Source of the DNA: Aurantimicrobium sp.
GTDB taxonomy: Bacteria; Actinomycetota; Actinomycetes; Actinomycetales; Microbacteriaceae
Assembly: GCA_024644865.1 (NCBI GenBank)
Contig: JAHEGZ010000005.1
Location: 1-64,000, forward strand
Direction: 5' to 3'
Length of the DNA stretch: 64,000 bases
The translations under genes and the position numbers were made by a program. Under the pieces are notes generated by a model. It did not search any database. It worked only from the letters and a program-made list of their open reading frames with translations, and was not told the origin of the DNA. Shown here one piece after another: positions 46,791 through 55,948 of the stretch. The stretch's first letter is position 1; every line of letters begins with the position of its first letter.

Positions 46791-48077
46791 GTGACCGACA
46801 ATGGCGCGCCTGCTGACAAAGTTCAGCTCACAGTTAACGGCTCAACGTCGGAATACCCCATCCTTCGCAGCACGGACGGTGCCTCAAGTATCGACTTCTC
46901 GGCGCTGACAAAGAACACCGGTCTGACCTCGCTCGACTATGGGTTCGTGAATACCGCTTCCACCAAGTCGAAAATCACGTACATCGATGGCGAGCAGGGC
47001 ATTTTGCGCTATCGCGGTTACCCCATCGCTGAGGTCGCCACGAATTTCAGCTTTCTCCAGACTGCGTACCTCCTCATTTACGGCGAGCTGCCCACGCCGA
47101 ACGAGCTGAGCCACTTCGAAGAGCAGATCGAGCGTCACTCTCTGCTTCACGAAGACCTCAAGAATTTCTTCTCGGGGTTCCCCCGTAACGCGCACCCGAT
47201 GCCCGTTCTCTCAGCCGGCGTTTCGGCGCTGTCGACGTACTACGAAGACTCCCTCGACCCAAAGAACCCTGAGCACGTGGAGCTTGCCACCTATCGCCTG
47301 CTGGCGAAGGTTCCGGTCATGGCGTCTTACGCGCACAAGAAGAGCATCGGCCAGGCGTTCCTGTATCCCAGGAACGACCTCAGCTATGTCGAGAACTTCC
47401 TGCGCTTGACCTTCGGCAACCGCGCCGAAGAATACGAACTTAACCCTGTTGTGGTTAAGGCCCTCGAACGCTTGCTCATCCTTCACGAAGACCACGAGCA
47501 GAACGCTTCAACATCAACGGTTCGCCTCGTCGGTTCAACCGACGCCAACCTTTTTGCTTCGGTGTCGGCCGGAATCAACGCTCTGTTTGGTCCGTTGCAC
47601 GGTGGCGCCAACGAAGCCGTGCTCACCATGCTCAAGCAGATCCAACAGTCGGGCGACTCGGTCGAGAAGTTCGTCTCGCGTGTGAAGAACAAAGAAGACG
47701 GGGTTCGTCTCATGGGATTCGGTCACCGCGTCTACAAGAACTATGACCCTCGCGCACGTCTGGTCAAAGAGAGCGCAGACGAGGTACTCGCAGCTCTGGG
47801 TGTCTCTGATCCGCTGCTCGACGTTGCCAAGGAACTTGAGGCGATCGCCCTGCAAGACGAGTACTTCATCCAGCGCAAGCTGTACCCGAACGTGGACTTC
47901 TACACCGGCGTGATCTACAAGGCCATGGGCTTCCCCACGCGAATGTTCACCGTGCTGTTCGCCCTCGGACGCCTGCCGGGCTGGATTGCGCACTGGCGTG
48001 AAATGAACGAAGACCCGCAGACAAAGATCGGCCGTCCGCAGCAGCTCTACATCGGTGCCGCTGAGCGCACGCGCTAA
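46791..48077 (+). CDS. gltA: Citrate synthase
   Basis: Condenses oxaloacetate and acetyl-CoA to citrate at the entry of the TCA cycle. The 428-aa protein is of normal type-II length. Landmarks are YIDGEQGILRYRGYPI near residue 70, SADEVLAALGVSDPLLDVAK, the catalytic His in FGPLHGGANEAVLTML, GFGHRVYKNYDPRA with the second His, and DFYTGVIYKAMGFP with the catalytic Asp. GTG 46791 has AAGGAG 6 nt upstream. A longer in-frame ATG at 46767 is unlikely because the ribosome site would lie inside the coding part. Confidence 0.96.
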   Translation: MTDNGAPADKVQLTVNGSTSEYPILRSTDGASSIDFSALTKNTGLTSLDYGFVNTASTKSKITYIDGEQGILRYRGYPIAEVATNFSFLQTAYLLIYGELPTPNELSHFEEQIERHSLLHEDLKNFFSGFPRNAHPMPVLSAGVSALSTYYEDSLDPKNPEHVELATYRLLAKVPVMASYAHKKSIGQAFLYPRNDLSYVENFLRLTFGNRAEEYELNPVVVKALERLLILHEDHEQNASTSTVRLVGSTDANLFASVSAGINALFGPLHGGANEAVLTMLKQIQQSGDSVEKFVSRVKNKEDGVRLMGFGHRVYKNYDPRARLVKESADEVLAALGVSDPLLDVAKELEAIALQDEYFIQRKLYPNVDFYTGVIYKAMGFPTRMFTVLFALGRLPGWIAHWREMNEDPQTKIGRPQQLYIGAAERTR

Positions 48078-48112
48078 TAGTCCTGACGCAAAGAACCTAG
48101 ACGACGGAGTGC

Positions 48113-48895
48113 ATGATGAAAGCAGTTAGTCGGTGGGCATCTATTTCGGCAGCCGTCTGTGCCATCGCAGCATTGGCTGTGGCGCCGAGCTCTGCTCAAG
48201 CCGCCCCCAATTGTGATCAGCCCGATTTTGCTTTGATTAACGGAAGCTTTGAACTCCCCGAAGTCATGGTCAACGGCAATAACTACGCTGAAGTACTGCA
48301 GGCCGACATGCCGGGATGGATCACGGAGGACCAGTTCGGAAAGTTTGAGCTTTGGGGGCCGGATTTTTTCACCGAATCTCCAACGGATGGCGTTGCATTT
48401 CTCGAAGTTCAATACGCTGAAACGAAACTCATCTATCAGGATGTTGCCTCAACCCCGGGTGAGTCACTCACCGTGACGATGGACCACTGGTCCCGGTATT
48501 CAAATGTCATTGACCACTTGCTCATCAAAATGGGTCCCGTCGGCGGTCCGTTCGAGACTGTCCTTGACATGAACGATTCACACACTCCCACCAGTCACTC
48601 GGGTGTTTACGTCGTTCCTAACGGCCAGCTCGTCACCCGATTTCTAATCGATCCGGTCACCACAGGCGCAGGAGCGAGCCACATCGACAACATCGTGGTG
48701 ACGCCGACCGAGTGCTTGGGCGCCGTCGCCTATGACACGCGGTCGTCTGTTCAGATGCCCAACACGGGTTTCGACTTCGAACCGTGGCTGTGGGGGGCTT
48801 TTGCTCTGTTGTCGGCCGGTTTCATCTTGCGTCGCAAGCGCGTTACGCCAGCGACGACCGCCAGGCAGCGTGAAGGTCAGCGAACTTCCCGCTAG
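48113..48895 (+). CDS. Secreted protein with LPXTG-type sorting signal
   Basis: A 260-aa exported protein. Residues 1-31 are a signal peptide (SISAAVCAIAALAVAPSSAQA). The core (NGSFELPEVMVNGN, MPGWITEDQFGKFELWG, TKLIYQDVASTPGESLTV) has the look of DUF642 or galactose-binding-like surface domains. The C-terminus carries a sorting signal QMPNTGFDF, a hydrophobic helix (WLWGAFALLSAGFIL) and RRKR. It should be cell-wall anchored. Starts at 48113 or 48116. The last 53 bp overlap, antisense, the end of the ABC exporter gene. Confidence 0.82.
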   Translation: MMKAVSRWASISAAVCAIAALAVAPSSAQAAPNCDQPDFALINGSFELPEVMVNGNNYAEVLQADMPGWITEDQFGKFELWGPDFFTESPTDGVAFLEVQYAETKLIYQDVASTPGESLTVTMDHWSRYSNVIDHLLIKMGPVGGPFETVLDMNDSHTPTSHSGVYVVPNGQLVTRFLIDPVTTGAGASHIDNIVVTPTECLGAVAYDTRSSVQMPNTGFDFEPWLWGAFALLSAGFILRRKRVTPATTARQREGQRTSR

Positions 48896-50651
48896 CTGAG
48901 ATCAGCTCATCGGGCGTTCCGTCTTCGATGACCTCACCGTGTTCCATGACTAGCACTCGGTCAGCAATGGAGACCGTGGACAGTCGGTGCGCGATGATGA
49001 TTGCCGTGCGGTCGGCCAGCAGAGTCGTCAAGCCTTGCTGCACGAGTCGCTCGCTGGGGATGTCGAGTGAGGCCGTCGCTTCGTCGAGGATGACAACTTC
49101 TGGGTCGGCGATGAATGCGCGTGCGAAAGAGACCAGTTGGCGCTGACCGGCCGAGAGTCTTCCTCCGCGCTTGTTCACGTCGGTGTCGTAGCCGTCGGGC
49201 AGTGACGAGATGAACTCGTGCGCACCCACTGCTTTGGCAGAGGCAACAATCTCGTCAAACGAGGCTCCGGGCTTGCCGATCTCGATGTTGTCGGCGATGG
49301 AGCCCGAGAAAATGTAGGCCTCTTGAGTAACCATGACCACCGACCGGCGAAGGTCTGCGTTAGAGAGATGGCGCAGGTCGACGCCGTCGAGGGTGAGGGA
49401 GCCAGCAGTTGGGTCGTAGAAGCGCGAGATGAGCTTGGCCATCGTCGACTTACCGGCGCCCGTAGTGCCAATCAGTGCCACGGTTTGTCCGCCGCTAATG
49501 GTGATGCTCAGGTTGTTGAAGACCGGGGGCGCCTCGCCGTACGCAAAGGTGACCTCGTTCAGACACAGGGTTCCGCCGGTGCGCGGCAACGGCACCGGGT
49601 GCTCGGGCTCGGCAACACTCGGATCTTCTTCAAGAACACCCGAAATCTTCTCAAGCGCCGAAGAGGCGTTCTGCAGCGAGTTGAAAAACATCGTTAGGTT
49701 TTGAACCGGGTCGAAGAACCGACGCGAGTAGAGAACAACGGCGAGCAGGACGCCAATATCCATTTGCCCGTGAGCGACTCGGAAGGCTCCGAGCACCAAG
49801 ACGACCACCATGGTCGTGTTGCCGATGAGCTTGAGACCCGGGTCGAACGTGCCGAATAGGCCAATCACGCGACGGTTGGCATCTCGATACTTGAGCGCGT
49901 TGACGGTGTAGCTCTCATCATTGCGAGTTTCGCGTCTAAAAGCCTTCACTGCTCGAATGCCGGTCATCGTTTCGACGAACTGCACAATCAGCCGGGCCGA
50001 CCAGATTCGCGACTCGCGGAAGGCCAGACGGGACTGCCCGGCAAACCAGCGGGAGAAGAAGTACAACGGAACGAAAGCCACAACAATGGGGATTGCGCTC
50101 TGTGGGTCGAGGCTCACCAGCGCGATACCCGTGAACAGGATGTAGAGCGAGCCGCTGACCAGGTCGCTGATCCCGCCGTCGAGGAATTCGCGAACTGTGT
50201 CGAGGTCGCTGGTTTGTCGCGCTATGACGCGACCACTGGTGTATTTCTCGTGGAAGGCTACGCCGAGTTTTTGGGTGTGTTCGAACATCTTGGCGCGCAG
50301 GTCGAACATCACACTCTGGCTGATTGTCGTCGACGACCGGCGGTAGAACATCAACATTGTTCCGCCGAGGGCCGAGAGACACACATACGCCAGGGCAATC
50401 CAGAGGGAGGGCTTCCAGTCGCCCGAGGCCGTCAGGGCACTCAGACCCTTATCGATGCCGATTGCCAGGAGGGTCGGGCCGGCGACCTGGGCGATGGTGC
50501 TGATGATAACCATGCCCATCGTTGCGATGATGCGTTTACGCATAGGTCGAACGCTGACGCCCAGCAGTCGCAGCGAACGCGCGCGCAGCGCCTTGATCTC
50601 ATCTTTCGAGAGATCGCGACGCTCTTCAGCGGCAACACCATAAATACTCAC
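48843..50651 (-). CDS. ABC exporter half-transporter with canonical ATPase site
   Basis: A 602-aa half-transporter of the MDR/lipid exporter type: six-helix membrane domain (residues 45-330) followed by an ABC ATPase with Walker A GTTGAGKSTMAKLI, signature LSAGQRQLVSFARAFI (Ala for the second Gly of LSGGQ) and Walker B VVILDEATASLD with the catalytic Glu. It pairs with the adjacent half-transporter to form a heterodimer. GTG at 50649-50651 overlaps the partner stop (GTGA). Substrate unknown; it overlaps the surface protein gene at its 3' end. Confidence 0.93.
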   Translation of the reverse strand: MSIYGVAAEERRDLSKDEIKALRARSLRLLGVSVRPMRKRIIATMGMVIISTIAQVAGPTLLAIGIDKGLSALTASGDWKPSLWIALAYVCLSALGGTMLMFYRRSSTTISQSVMFDLRAKMFEHTQKLGVAFHEKYTSGRVIARQTSDLDTVREFLDGGISDLVSGSLYILFTGIALVSLDPQSAIPIVVAFVPLYFFSRWFAGQSRLAFRESRIWSARLIVQFVETMTGIRAVKAFRRETRNDESYTVNALKYRDANRRVIGLFGTFDPGLKLIGNTTMVVVLVLGAFRVAHGQMDIGVLLAVVLYSRRFFDPVQNLTMFFNSLQNASSALEKISGVLEEDPSVAEPEHPVPLPRTGGTLCLNEVTFAYGEAPPVFNNLSITISGGQTVALIGTTGAGKSTMAKLISRFYDPTAGSLTLDGVDLRHLSNADLRRSVVMVTQEAYIFSGSIADNIEIGKPGASFDEIVASAKAVGAHEFISSLPDGYDTDVNKRGGRLSAGQRQLVSFARAFIADPEVVILDEATASLDIPSERLVQQGLTTLLADRTAIIIAHRLSTVSIADRVLVMEHGEVIEDGTPDELISASGKFADLHAAWRSSLA

Positions 50652-52444
50652 GAGTTCACCCCGTCACTCGAAGGGGTGTCGAGAAGCGTTGATTCCGCAT
50701 CCAGCGCTGAGATCACATGTCGATAGCGGGGGGAGCGAGCCAGGAGCTCTTTGTGCGTTCCGATTTCGGCGATGACTCCGTGGTCGAGCAGCGCCACCCT
50801 GTCGGCAAGCATTACGGTCGAAGGCCGGTGTGCCACCACGAGTGCCGTGGTTCGGCTGAGCACGCTGCGCAAGGCCTGCTCGACCATTGCTTCGGTGTTT
50901 ACGTCGAGGGCCGAAAGTGGGTCGTCGAGAATCATCATGCGCGGCTGCGTTGCAATCGCTCGAGCCAGTGCGAGGCGCTGACGCTGTCCACCAGAGAGAC
51001 TCAGACCCTCTTCGCCCACCCGAGTCTCTGTGCCCTTGGGGAGCTCGGCCACAAATGCGGCCTGAGCGATGTCGAGGGCTGACTGAAGTGTGACATCCGC
51101 CTCCTCGCCAGGATGATCGACCAAGTCTTCTCGACCAAGGAGAACGTTCTCGCGCACAGAGAGCGAGAAAAGCGTGGGGTCTTCGAATGCCATGGCCACT
51201 TCGGTGCGCAAGCTCTCGAGGGTGACATCGCGAACGTCTTGGCCGTCAATCAGGATGCGCCCGGCAGTGACATCGTTCAACCGCGCGACAAGCGACGTTA
51301 CGGTCGACTTGCCCGAGCCGGTGAGTCCGATGAGAGCCACGGTTTCACCCGGGGCCACGCGGAGGTTGAGGCCGTTGATGATGTCGGGTTCGCCCTCGGC
51401 GGTGTCGGCAAACCTGAAGTGCACGTTTTCGAATACGAGTTCGCCCGGTCCGGGGGACATGGCGACGGCACCGGGTTCGTCGTGAATATCGACGGGGGAG
51501 TCGATGACGTCGTAGTAACGATCGAGCGCGTTCGAAGCATCGATGGTCAGGGCTAACAACATGCCGATGTTTTCTAGGGGCCAGCGCAGCACCGCAGAGG
51601 TGGCAAAGAACGCGAACATGGTTCCGACCGTCACCACACCATTGGCTGCCAGCCCGATGCCGAGAAGTAGCGTGGCGGCCAGGGCTGTGTCCGGAATCAG
51701 GACGAGCCAGAACGACAGTCGCCCGGCGGTGCGCCCCTTGGCCAGTTCGGTTTCGCGCAGTTGTGTGGCGCGGTCGTTGAACTTGCGTTGGAAGTGCTCG
51801 GAGCGACCGAACGACTTGATCACGCGCACGCCGTGGACCGACTCTTCGACCGAGGTGGTAAGTTCGCCGGCCTGGTCTTGTGCCTGGCGCGACACCTTGT
51901 TGAAGGCGAATCTAAACCGGATGCTGATGTAGACCAGGGGCAGAATGAACACGGTGAAAACGAGACCGAGCAGGGCGTTCATCCAGAACAGAACACCGAG
52001 GCCCAGAACGAGCGTGAAGGCGCTGACGACGATTGACACAAAACCGAAGCTGAGCCAGCGACGCATGGTGCTGACATCGCCCATGGCGCGCGACAGCAAT
52101 TGCCCGCTTTGCCACCTGTCGTGGAATGAAATAGGCAGGCGCTGCAGTCGGCTGTAGATGGCGATGCGCACGCTGCCGTCGAGCATTGCTCCTGGCTGCA
52201 ATACGAAAAATCGACGCAAGAACAGCAGCCCGGCCTCGACGATGCTCAGACCCAGTAGCAAGAAAGCCGAAGGCCAAATTTGCCGGGCGTCACCGGTCGA
52301 CAGGGGGCCGTCAACCAGGGCGCGTAAAACATAGGGGATGCTCAGCGCAACGGCCGAGCTGAACATGGCGACAATCACGCCAATGATCAATTTGGGTAGC
52401 GCGTCGCCCATGTAGGGCATGAGGCGACGCAGGTTATTGAACAT
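50648..52444 (-). CDS. ABC exporter half-transporter with degenerate ATPase site
   Basis: A 598-aa half-transporter: membrane domain (residues 15-310) and ATPase with Walker A GLTGSGKSTVTSLV, signature LSGGQRQRLALARAIA and Walker B MMILDDPLSALD, where the catalytic Glu is Asp. Together with the LSAGQ signature of its partner this forms one weakened and one competent ATP site, the pattern of heterodimeric exporters such as LmrCD or TM287/288. The ATG at 52442-52444 lies 7 nt after the DsbA-like gene with no ribosome site, suggesting coupling. Confidence 0.93.
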   Translation of the reverse strand: MFNNLRRLMPYMGDALPKLIIGVIVAMFSSAVALSIPYVLRALVDGPLSTGDARQIWPSAFLLLGLSIVEAGLLFLRRFFVLQPGAMLDGSVRIAIYSRLQRLPISFHDRWQSGQLLSRAMGDVSTMRRWLSFGFVSIVVSAFTLVLGLGVLFWMNALLGLVFTVFILPLVYISIRFRFAFNKVSRQAQDQAGELTTSVEESVHGVRVIKSFGRSEHFQRKFNDRATQLRETELAKGRTAGRLSFWLVLIPDTALAATLLLGIGLAANGVVTVGTMFAFFATSAVLRWPLENIGMLLALTIDASNALDRYYDVIDSPVDIHDEPGAVAMSPGPGELVFENVHFRFADTAEGEPDIINGLNLRVAPGETVALIGLTGSGKSTVTSLVARLNDVTAGRILIDGQDVRDVTLESLRTEVAMAFEDPTLFSLSVRENVLLGREDLVDHPGEEADVTLQSALDIAQAAFVAELPKGTETRVGEEGLSLSGGQRQRLALARAIATQPRMMILDDPLSALDVNTEAMVEQALRSVLSRTTALVVAHRPSTVMLADRVALLDHGVIAEIGTHKELLARSPRYRHVISALDAESTLLDTPSSDGVNS

Positions 52445-52451
52445 GGAGGGC

Positions 52452-53108
52452 TTAGCGCTCGCTCAATGCTTGTTCGAGAGCCCCGGTGAATGCCTCTGCG
52501 GGCTGCGCCCCCGAAAGGCCATACCGGCCGTCGATGACGTAGAACGGCACGCCCTGGATGCCGTAGGCGACCGCTTGCTGCACGTCGGCCTCTACGGCCT
52601 CGGCGTATTCGCCGGATTCGAGGCTGCTGAGCACTGCGTCGCGGTCGAGACCGACCTGGGAGGCTAAATCAGCGAGCTGTTCAAGGTTTCCCACATGGCC
52701 GCCTTCGATGAAGTAGGCCTTGAGCAGTCGCTCTTTCATCTCGACCTGTTTGCCGTGTGTCTTGGCAAAGTGCAGCACCTCGTGAGCCTTGCGGGTGTTC
52801 GTCTGGTGTACGAGTTCGTAGTGGTAGTCAAGTCCGACTTCAGCGGCCACGGTGGTCACTCGCTCGAGCATCTGATGAACCTGGTCGACCGGGAGGCCTT
52901 TGCGTTCGCTGAGGTAGTCAACCGGTGTGCCCTCGAAGTCGACGGGTGTGTCGGGCGAGAGCTCGAACGAGTGGTACTCAATTTCGACCGGACGACCGAA
53001 GGCTTTGACGCCGTCTTCGAACTTGCGTTTGCCGATGTAGCACCACGGGCACTGAACATCCGACCAGATGTCGACTTTGATCGGTGTCTGGTCAGTTGCC
53101 GCGCTCAT
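52452..53108 (-). CDS. DsbA-family (FrnE-like) oxidoreductase
   Basis: A 218-aa thioredoxin-fold protein of the FrnE/DsbA group. The active site DVQCPWCYIGKRKFED (CPWC) and the cis-Pro loop IQGVPFYVIDGRYGLSG are visible, with the helical insertion between. There is no signal peptide, so it acts in the cytosol on thiols. The ATG at 53106-53108 follows the HD gene by 2 nt; an upstream in-frame GTG is less likely. It precedes the heterodimeric ABC exporter on the same strand. Confidence 0.92.
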   Translation of the reverse strand: MSAATDQTPIKVDIWSDVQCPWCYIGKRKFEDGVKAFGRPVEIEYHSFELSPDTPVDFEGTPVDYLSERKGLPVDQVHQMLERVTTVAAEVGLDYHYELVHQTNTRKAHEVLHFAKTHGKQVEMKERLLKAYFIEGGHVGNLEQLADLASQVGLDRDAVLSSLESGEYAEAVEADVQQAVAYGIQGVPFYVIDGRYGLSGAQPAEAFTGALEQALSER

Positions 53109-53110
53109 GT

Positions 53111-53635
53111 TTAAACGTCCTTGTGTCGAAGTTCCTCTAGCCAACCATGTTCTTCACTCGAGAGTGAAAGCATGTCGAGGGCGTGAACGTATTTCGCGGC
53201 CAATCGATTCCGTAATTCTGCGGGCAATCTGGCCGCGCGCACGTAATTAGTGTTGTCGGCGATATCGGCAAGTTTCACTAGACGGGCACCCGGATGCTCG
53301 GCAATTTCGAGATAGTAGGGGTCGAGTTCTTCAGCGGAGATTCCGGGCGGCTTGGTCAACAATCGAACGATGTTCGCTGTCTCGAGGGAAAAGCCCATCC
53401 GTATGAGATCACCTGGTGTGTAGAAGAACCCGAATTCAGGGCCGTCTTCTATGACGTCGTGCAGGTAGGCAGCGCAGATGAGATCTTCGCGGTCGGCGGC
53501 TTCGAGTGTGGCAAAAGCCGGGTGTGACTGCACATTTGCCGCCACACGAGCAGGATGCCCGGCGTAGGGCGCACCTGCTTGATCTCGTTGAGCGGCGTGC
53601 ACGCGCGCGCTCAGAACCTGTGCCTGCGAAATCAC
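53111..53635 (-). CDS. HD-domain phosphohydrolase-like protein
   Basis: A 174-aa protein of the RelA/SpoT-like HD type. The metal motif is visible as GAPYAGHPARVAANV (first His), AAYLHDVIEDGPEF (HD) and RLVKLADIADNTNYV (distal Asp). Length fits a stand-alone HD domain that might hydrolyse ppGpp or another nucleotide, but no synthetase domain is attached. The ATG at 53633-53635 overlaps the stop of the 60-aa gene (ATGA). It is the second gene of a run ending with the ABC exporter. Confidence 0.85.
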   Translation of the reverse strand: MISQAQVLSARVHAAQRDQAGAPYAGHPARVAANVQSHPAFATLEAADREDLICAAYLHDVIEDGPEFGFFYTPGDLIRMGFSLETANIVRLLTKPPGISAEELDPYYLEIAEHPGARLVKLADIADNTNYVRAARLPAELRNRLAAKYVHALDMLSLSSEEHGWLEELRHKDV

Positions 53636-53814
53636 GACAGCTCGATTCCGTCGTTGGGAATGTCGATAATCAGACCCTTGGCCTTAACGTTTCGCACCCA
53701 GATAACCATCTCGTCGTAGTCCTCAGATTCGGCCTTATCACGGCATCCGAAGCTGTCTTTGTCGAGGTCGGCCATGATGTGACGCAACATGGCGGATGAA
53801 CGGTCCATACTCAT
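53632..53814 (-). CDS. 60-aa hypothetical protein upstream of the HD gene
   Basis: A short protein (MSMDRSSAMLRHIMADLDKD to KAKGLIIDIPNDGIELS) with one Cys (FGCRDKA) and an acidic centre. No domain recognised. ATG 53814 is favoured by GGGAGG 6 nt upstream on the minus strand; an ORF reaching to 53898 adds residues without support. It overlaps the HD gene by 4 bp, so the two should be co-translated. Confidence 0.65.
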   Translation of the reverse strand: MSMDRSSAMLRHIMADLDKDSFGCRDKAESEDYDEMVIWVRNVKAKGLIIDIPNDGIELS

Positions 53815-53908
53815 TTTTTTCCTCCCGCGCGGGCTTGTGGCCCCAGCGAACTCTGCGCGCACCGGATCTCGGCACAGTTCCAGAGTGACATGGGCCACTG
53901 ACGGCGAG

Positions 53909-54973
53909 CTACTTGGAGCGGCTGGGAGTGGGCGTTGGTGTGGGCGTGGACTCCGGGGGCAAGTATTCAGAGAGCTTGTCAGCGGCGAGGAACATTTTCA
54001 CTCGAGCGAGCTGGTCTTGATCGACGTTCCAGAAAGTGTGCGGCCCGCGGGAGAATTGCCCCTTGACCGAAAGCGTGAAGAAGCGCACATCCTTTGCCGT
54101 CAGCCCCGAGTAGGACTGCGCGAGTTTGAGAATGTAGCCGGCGTTGAGACCGTCATCGACGGAGACAGAGTTGATGATCGCCTGGTAGACGTTCACCATT
54201 TCGCCGGGGTTTGTGAGGGACCCGCCGTGCAGAACTTTGTCGAGGCACGCCTGCAAGAAGAGTTGTTGGTTGATCACTCGACGCTTGTCGCCGTCGGCAA
54301 ACTGGTGTCGACCGCGAACAAATGCGAGGGCCTTGCCGCCCATGAGGCGAACTTTGCCGACCTTGAAGGTGAAGATGCCTTCACTGAACTCGGTGGGGTT
54401 GTCGACGATGACGCCGCCGAGCGCGGTTGAAACGCGTTCAACACCGAGAAAGTCAATGACGGCGACGTGGTCGATCTTGATACCCAGCAGGTTCTCGACG
54501 GTGTCGACCGCAAGCGGAACGCCGCCGAAGAACATCGCCCAGTTCAGCTTGCCCGACCCGTTGTCTTTGATCGGCACGTACATGTCGCGAAGGAGAGTGA
54601 TCGCCTGCACGCTCTTGCGATCAGCCGGAATGTGCACGAGCACCATCGTGTCGGAGCGCGAACCGTCGTTCAGCCCGTTTGCCGTGTCAATTTGTCCGCG
54701 CGTGTCCGAACCGAGCAGCAGGATGTTCTGGTCGCCATAGCTGGGTGCAGTTCGCGTGCTCAGCGGGTTGGCCAAGACCGTGCGACTGTGGTCGAAGTAG
54801 TACAGGGCTCCTGCTCCAGCCCCGGCAACGAGCACCACAAACGCGAGCACGGAAGACAGCGCGACGACGAGACCTCGACCGCGGCGGCGACGAGCGTGGC
54901 GCAGGGCAGGTCTGCGGCGGGCATCCGTGCGGTGTTGTCCGGCGACGCCCAGAATTTTGGTGCGCTTGGCCAC
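53909..54973 (-). CDS. LytR-CpsA-Psr (LCP) family cell-wall ligase
   Basis: Membrane-anchored LCP enzyme (354 aa) that attaches cell-wall polymers such as teichoic acid or arabinogalactan-like polymers to peptidoglycan. A cytosolic basic N-terminus (residues 1-33) and one membrane helix (VVALSSVLAFVVLVAGAGAG) are followed by the LCP domain with NILLLGSDTRGQIDTANG, SRSDTMVLVHIP and ITLLRDMYVPI, and VRGRHQFADGDKRRVINQQ. The C-terminal tail is a Thr-Pro repeat (TPTPTPTPS). GTG 54971-54973 overlaps the dapD stop (TAGTG). Polymer not identified. Confidence 0.9.
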   Translation of the reverse strand: MAKRTKILGVAGQHRTDARRRPALRHARRRRGRGLVVALSSVLAFVVLVAGAGAGALYYFDHSRTVLANPLSTRTAPSYGDQNILLLGSDTRGQIDTANGLNDGSRSDTMVLVHIPADRKSVQAITLLRDMYVPIKDNGSGKLNWAMFFGGVPLAVDTVENLLGIKIDHVAVIDFLGVERVSTALGGVIVDNPTEFSEGIFTFKVGKVRLMGGKALAFVRGRHQFADGDKRRVINQQLFLQACLDKVLHGGSLTNPGEMVNVYQAIINSVSVDDGLNAGYILKLAQSYSGLTAKDVRFFTLSVKGQFSRGPHTFWNVDQDQLARVKMFLAADKLSEYLPPESTPTPTPTPSRSK

Positions 54974-55917
54974 TAGTGCAGCGTGGAGTTCAGGGTGATG
55001 CCCGCGCCGGTGCGAGAAGAGACTTCAACGGCGCCGGTCTGTGAGTTGCGACGGAACAACAGACCGCTGACGCCCGATAGCTCAAGCGCCTTGACAGTGC
55101 GAGGAGCATCGCCCACAACCAAAATCTTGGTTCCTGCGGTCACGTATAGACCGGCTTCAACAACACAGTCATCACCGATGGAGATGCCTAACCCCGCGTT
55201 GGCACCAAGCAGTGAGCGCGCGCCAATGGAGATGCGCTGGGTGCCGCCACCCGAGAGAGTCCCCATGATGGATGCGCCACCGCCGATATCGCTGCCGTCG
55301 CCCACGACGACGCCCTGAGAAATGCGTCCCTCAACCATGCTCGCGCCGAGGGTGCCCGCATTGAAGTTCACGAAACCCTCGTGCATGATGACCGTGCCAG
55401 GGGCTAGGTGTGCGCCCAAACGAACTCGCGACGCGTCAGCAATTCGTACGCGATCGGGCGTGACGTAATCGGTGAGTCGGGGGAAGCGGTCGATGCCCTG
55501 AATTTGGATTCCATCGCGCACGAGTGCCGGGCGAAGAGCCGTTGCGTCGTCCGGGTGAATCGGGCCGGCTGTGGTCCAGGCCACGTTGGGCAGTTGGCCG
55601 AAGATGCCATCCAAGTTGATGGTGTTGGGCGCGACCAGGAGGTGCGAGAGCAAGTGCAGGCGCAGGTAGGCGTCTGAGGTGCCAGCCGGTGCATCGACAA
55701 GGCTGATCTCGACAGCAACGACCTCGACCCGAACGTTGCGACGTGCGTCATCGCGAACATAGGCATTGAGTTCGGCCGGTGCGCTCACGGCAGTAGCGCC
55801 AGCGGGCATGCGGCCCAGAGTGGGTGCCGGGTACCAGGTGTCGAGAACGGTGCCGTCACCCGAAATGGTGGCGAGACCGTATCCCCAAGCGTGCGTGTGT
55901 TCGAGCGTCGAAGCCAT
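54973..55917 (-). CDS. dapD: 2,3,4,5-tetrahydropyridine-2,6-dicarboxylate N-succinyltransferase
   Basis: Succinylates tetrahydrodipicolinate in the lysine/diaminopimelate pathway. The 314-aa protein is the longer actinobacterial type with an N-terminal domain followed by a left-handed beta-helix, visible as hexapeptide-like repeats such as [40 protein letters not shown] and [20 protein letters not shown]. Its ATG (55915-55917) has minus-strand TAACCT 6 nt upstream, so the transcript is leaderless. It diverges from dapE across 31 bp. LCP follows with a 1-base overlap. Confidence 0.95.
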   Translation of the reverse strand: MASTLEHTHAWGYGLATISGDGTVLDTWYPAPTLGRMPAGATAVSAPAELNAYVRDDARRNVRVEVVAVEISLVDAPAGTSDAYLRLHLLSHLLVAPNTINLDGIFGQLPNVAWTTAGPIHPDDATALRPALVRDGIQIQGIDRFPRLTDYVTPDRVRIADASRVRLGAHLAPGTVIMHEGFVNFNAGTLGASMVEGRISQGVVVGDGSDIGGGASIMGTLSGGGTQRISIGARSLLGANAGLGISIGDDCVVEAGLYVTAGTKILVVGDAPRTVKALELSGVSGLLFRRNSQTGAVEVSSRTGAGITLNSTLH

Positions 55918-55923
55918 ACCTCT

Positions 55924-55942
55924 AGGTTACCCGCCATAAACT
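55924..55942. promoter_or_regulatory. Divergent -10 boxes of leaderless dapD and dapE
   Basis: Minus-strand TAACCT (55924-55929) is 6 nt before the dapD ATG. Plus-strand TAAACT (55937-55942) is 6 nt before the dapE ATG. The two boxes are 7 nt apart, so the promoters overlap and cannot both be occupied at once. Confidence 0.65.
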
Positions 55943-55948
55943 TGAGCC

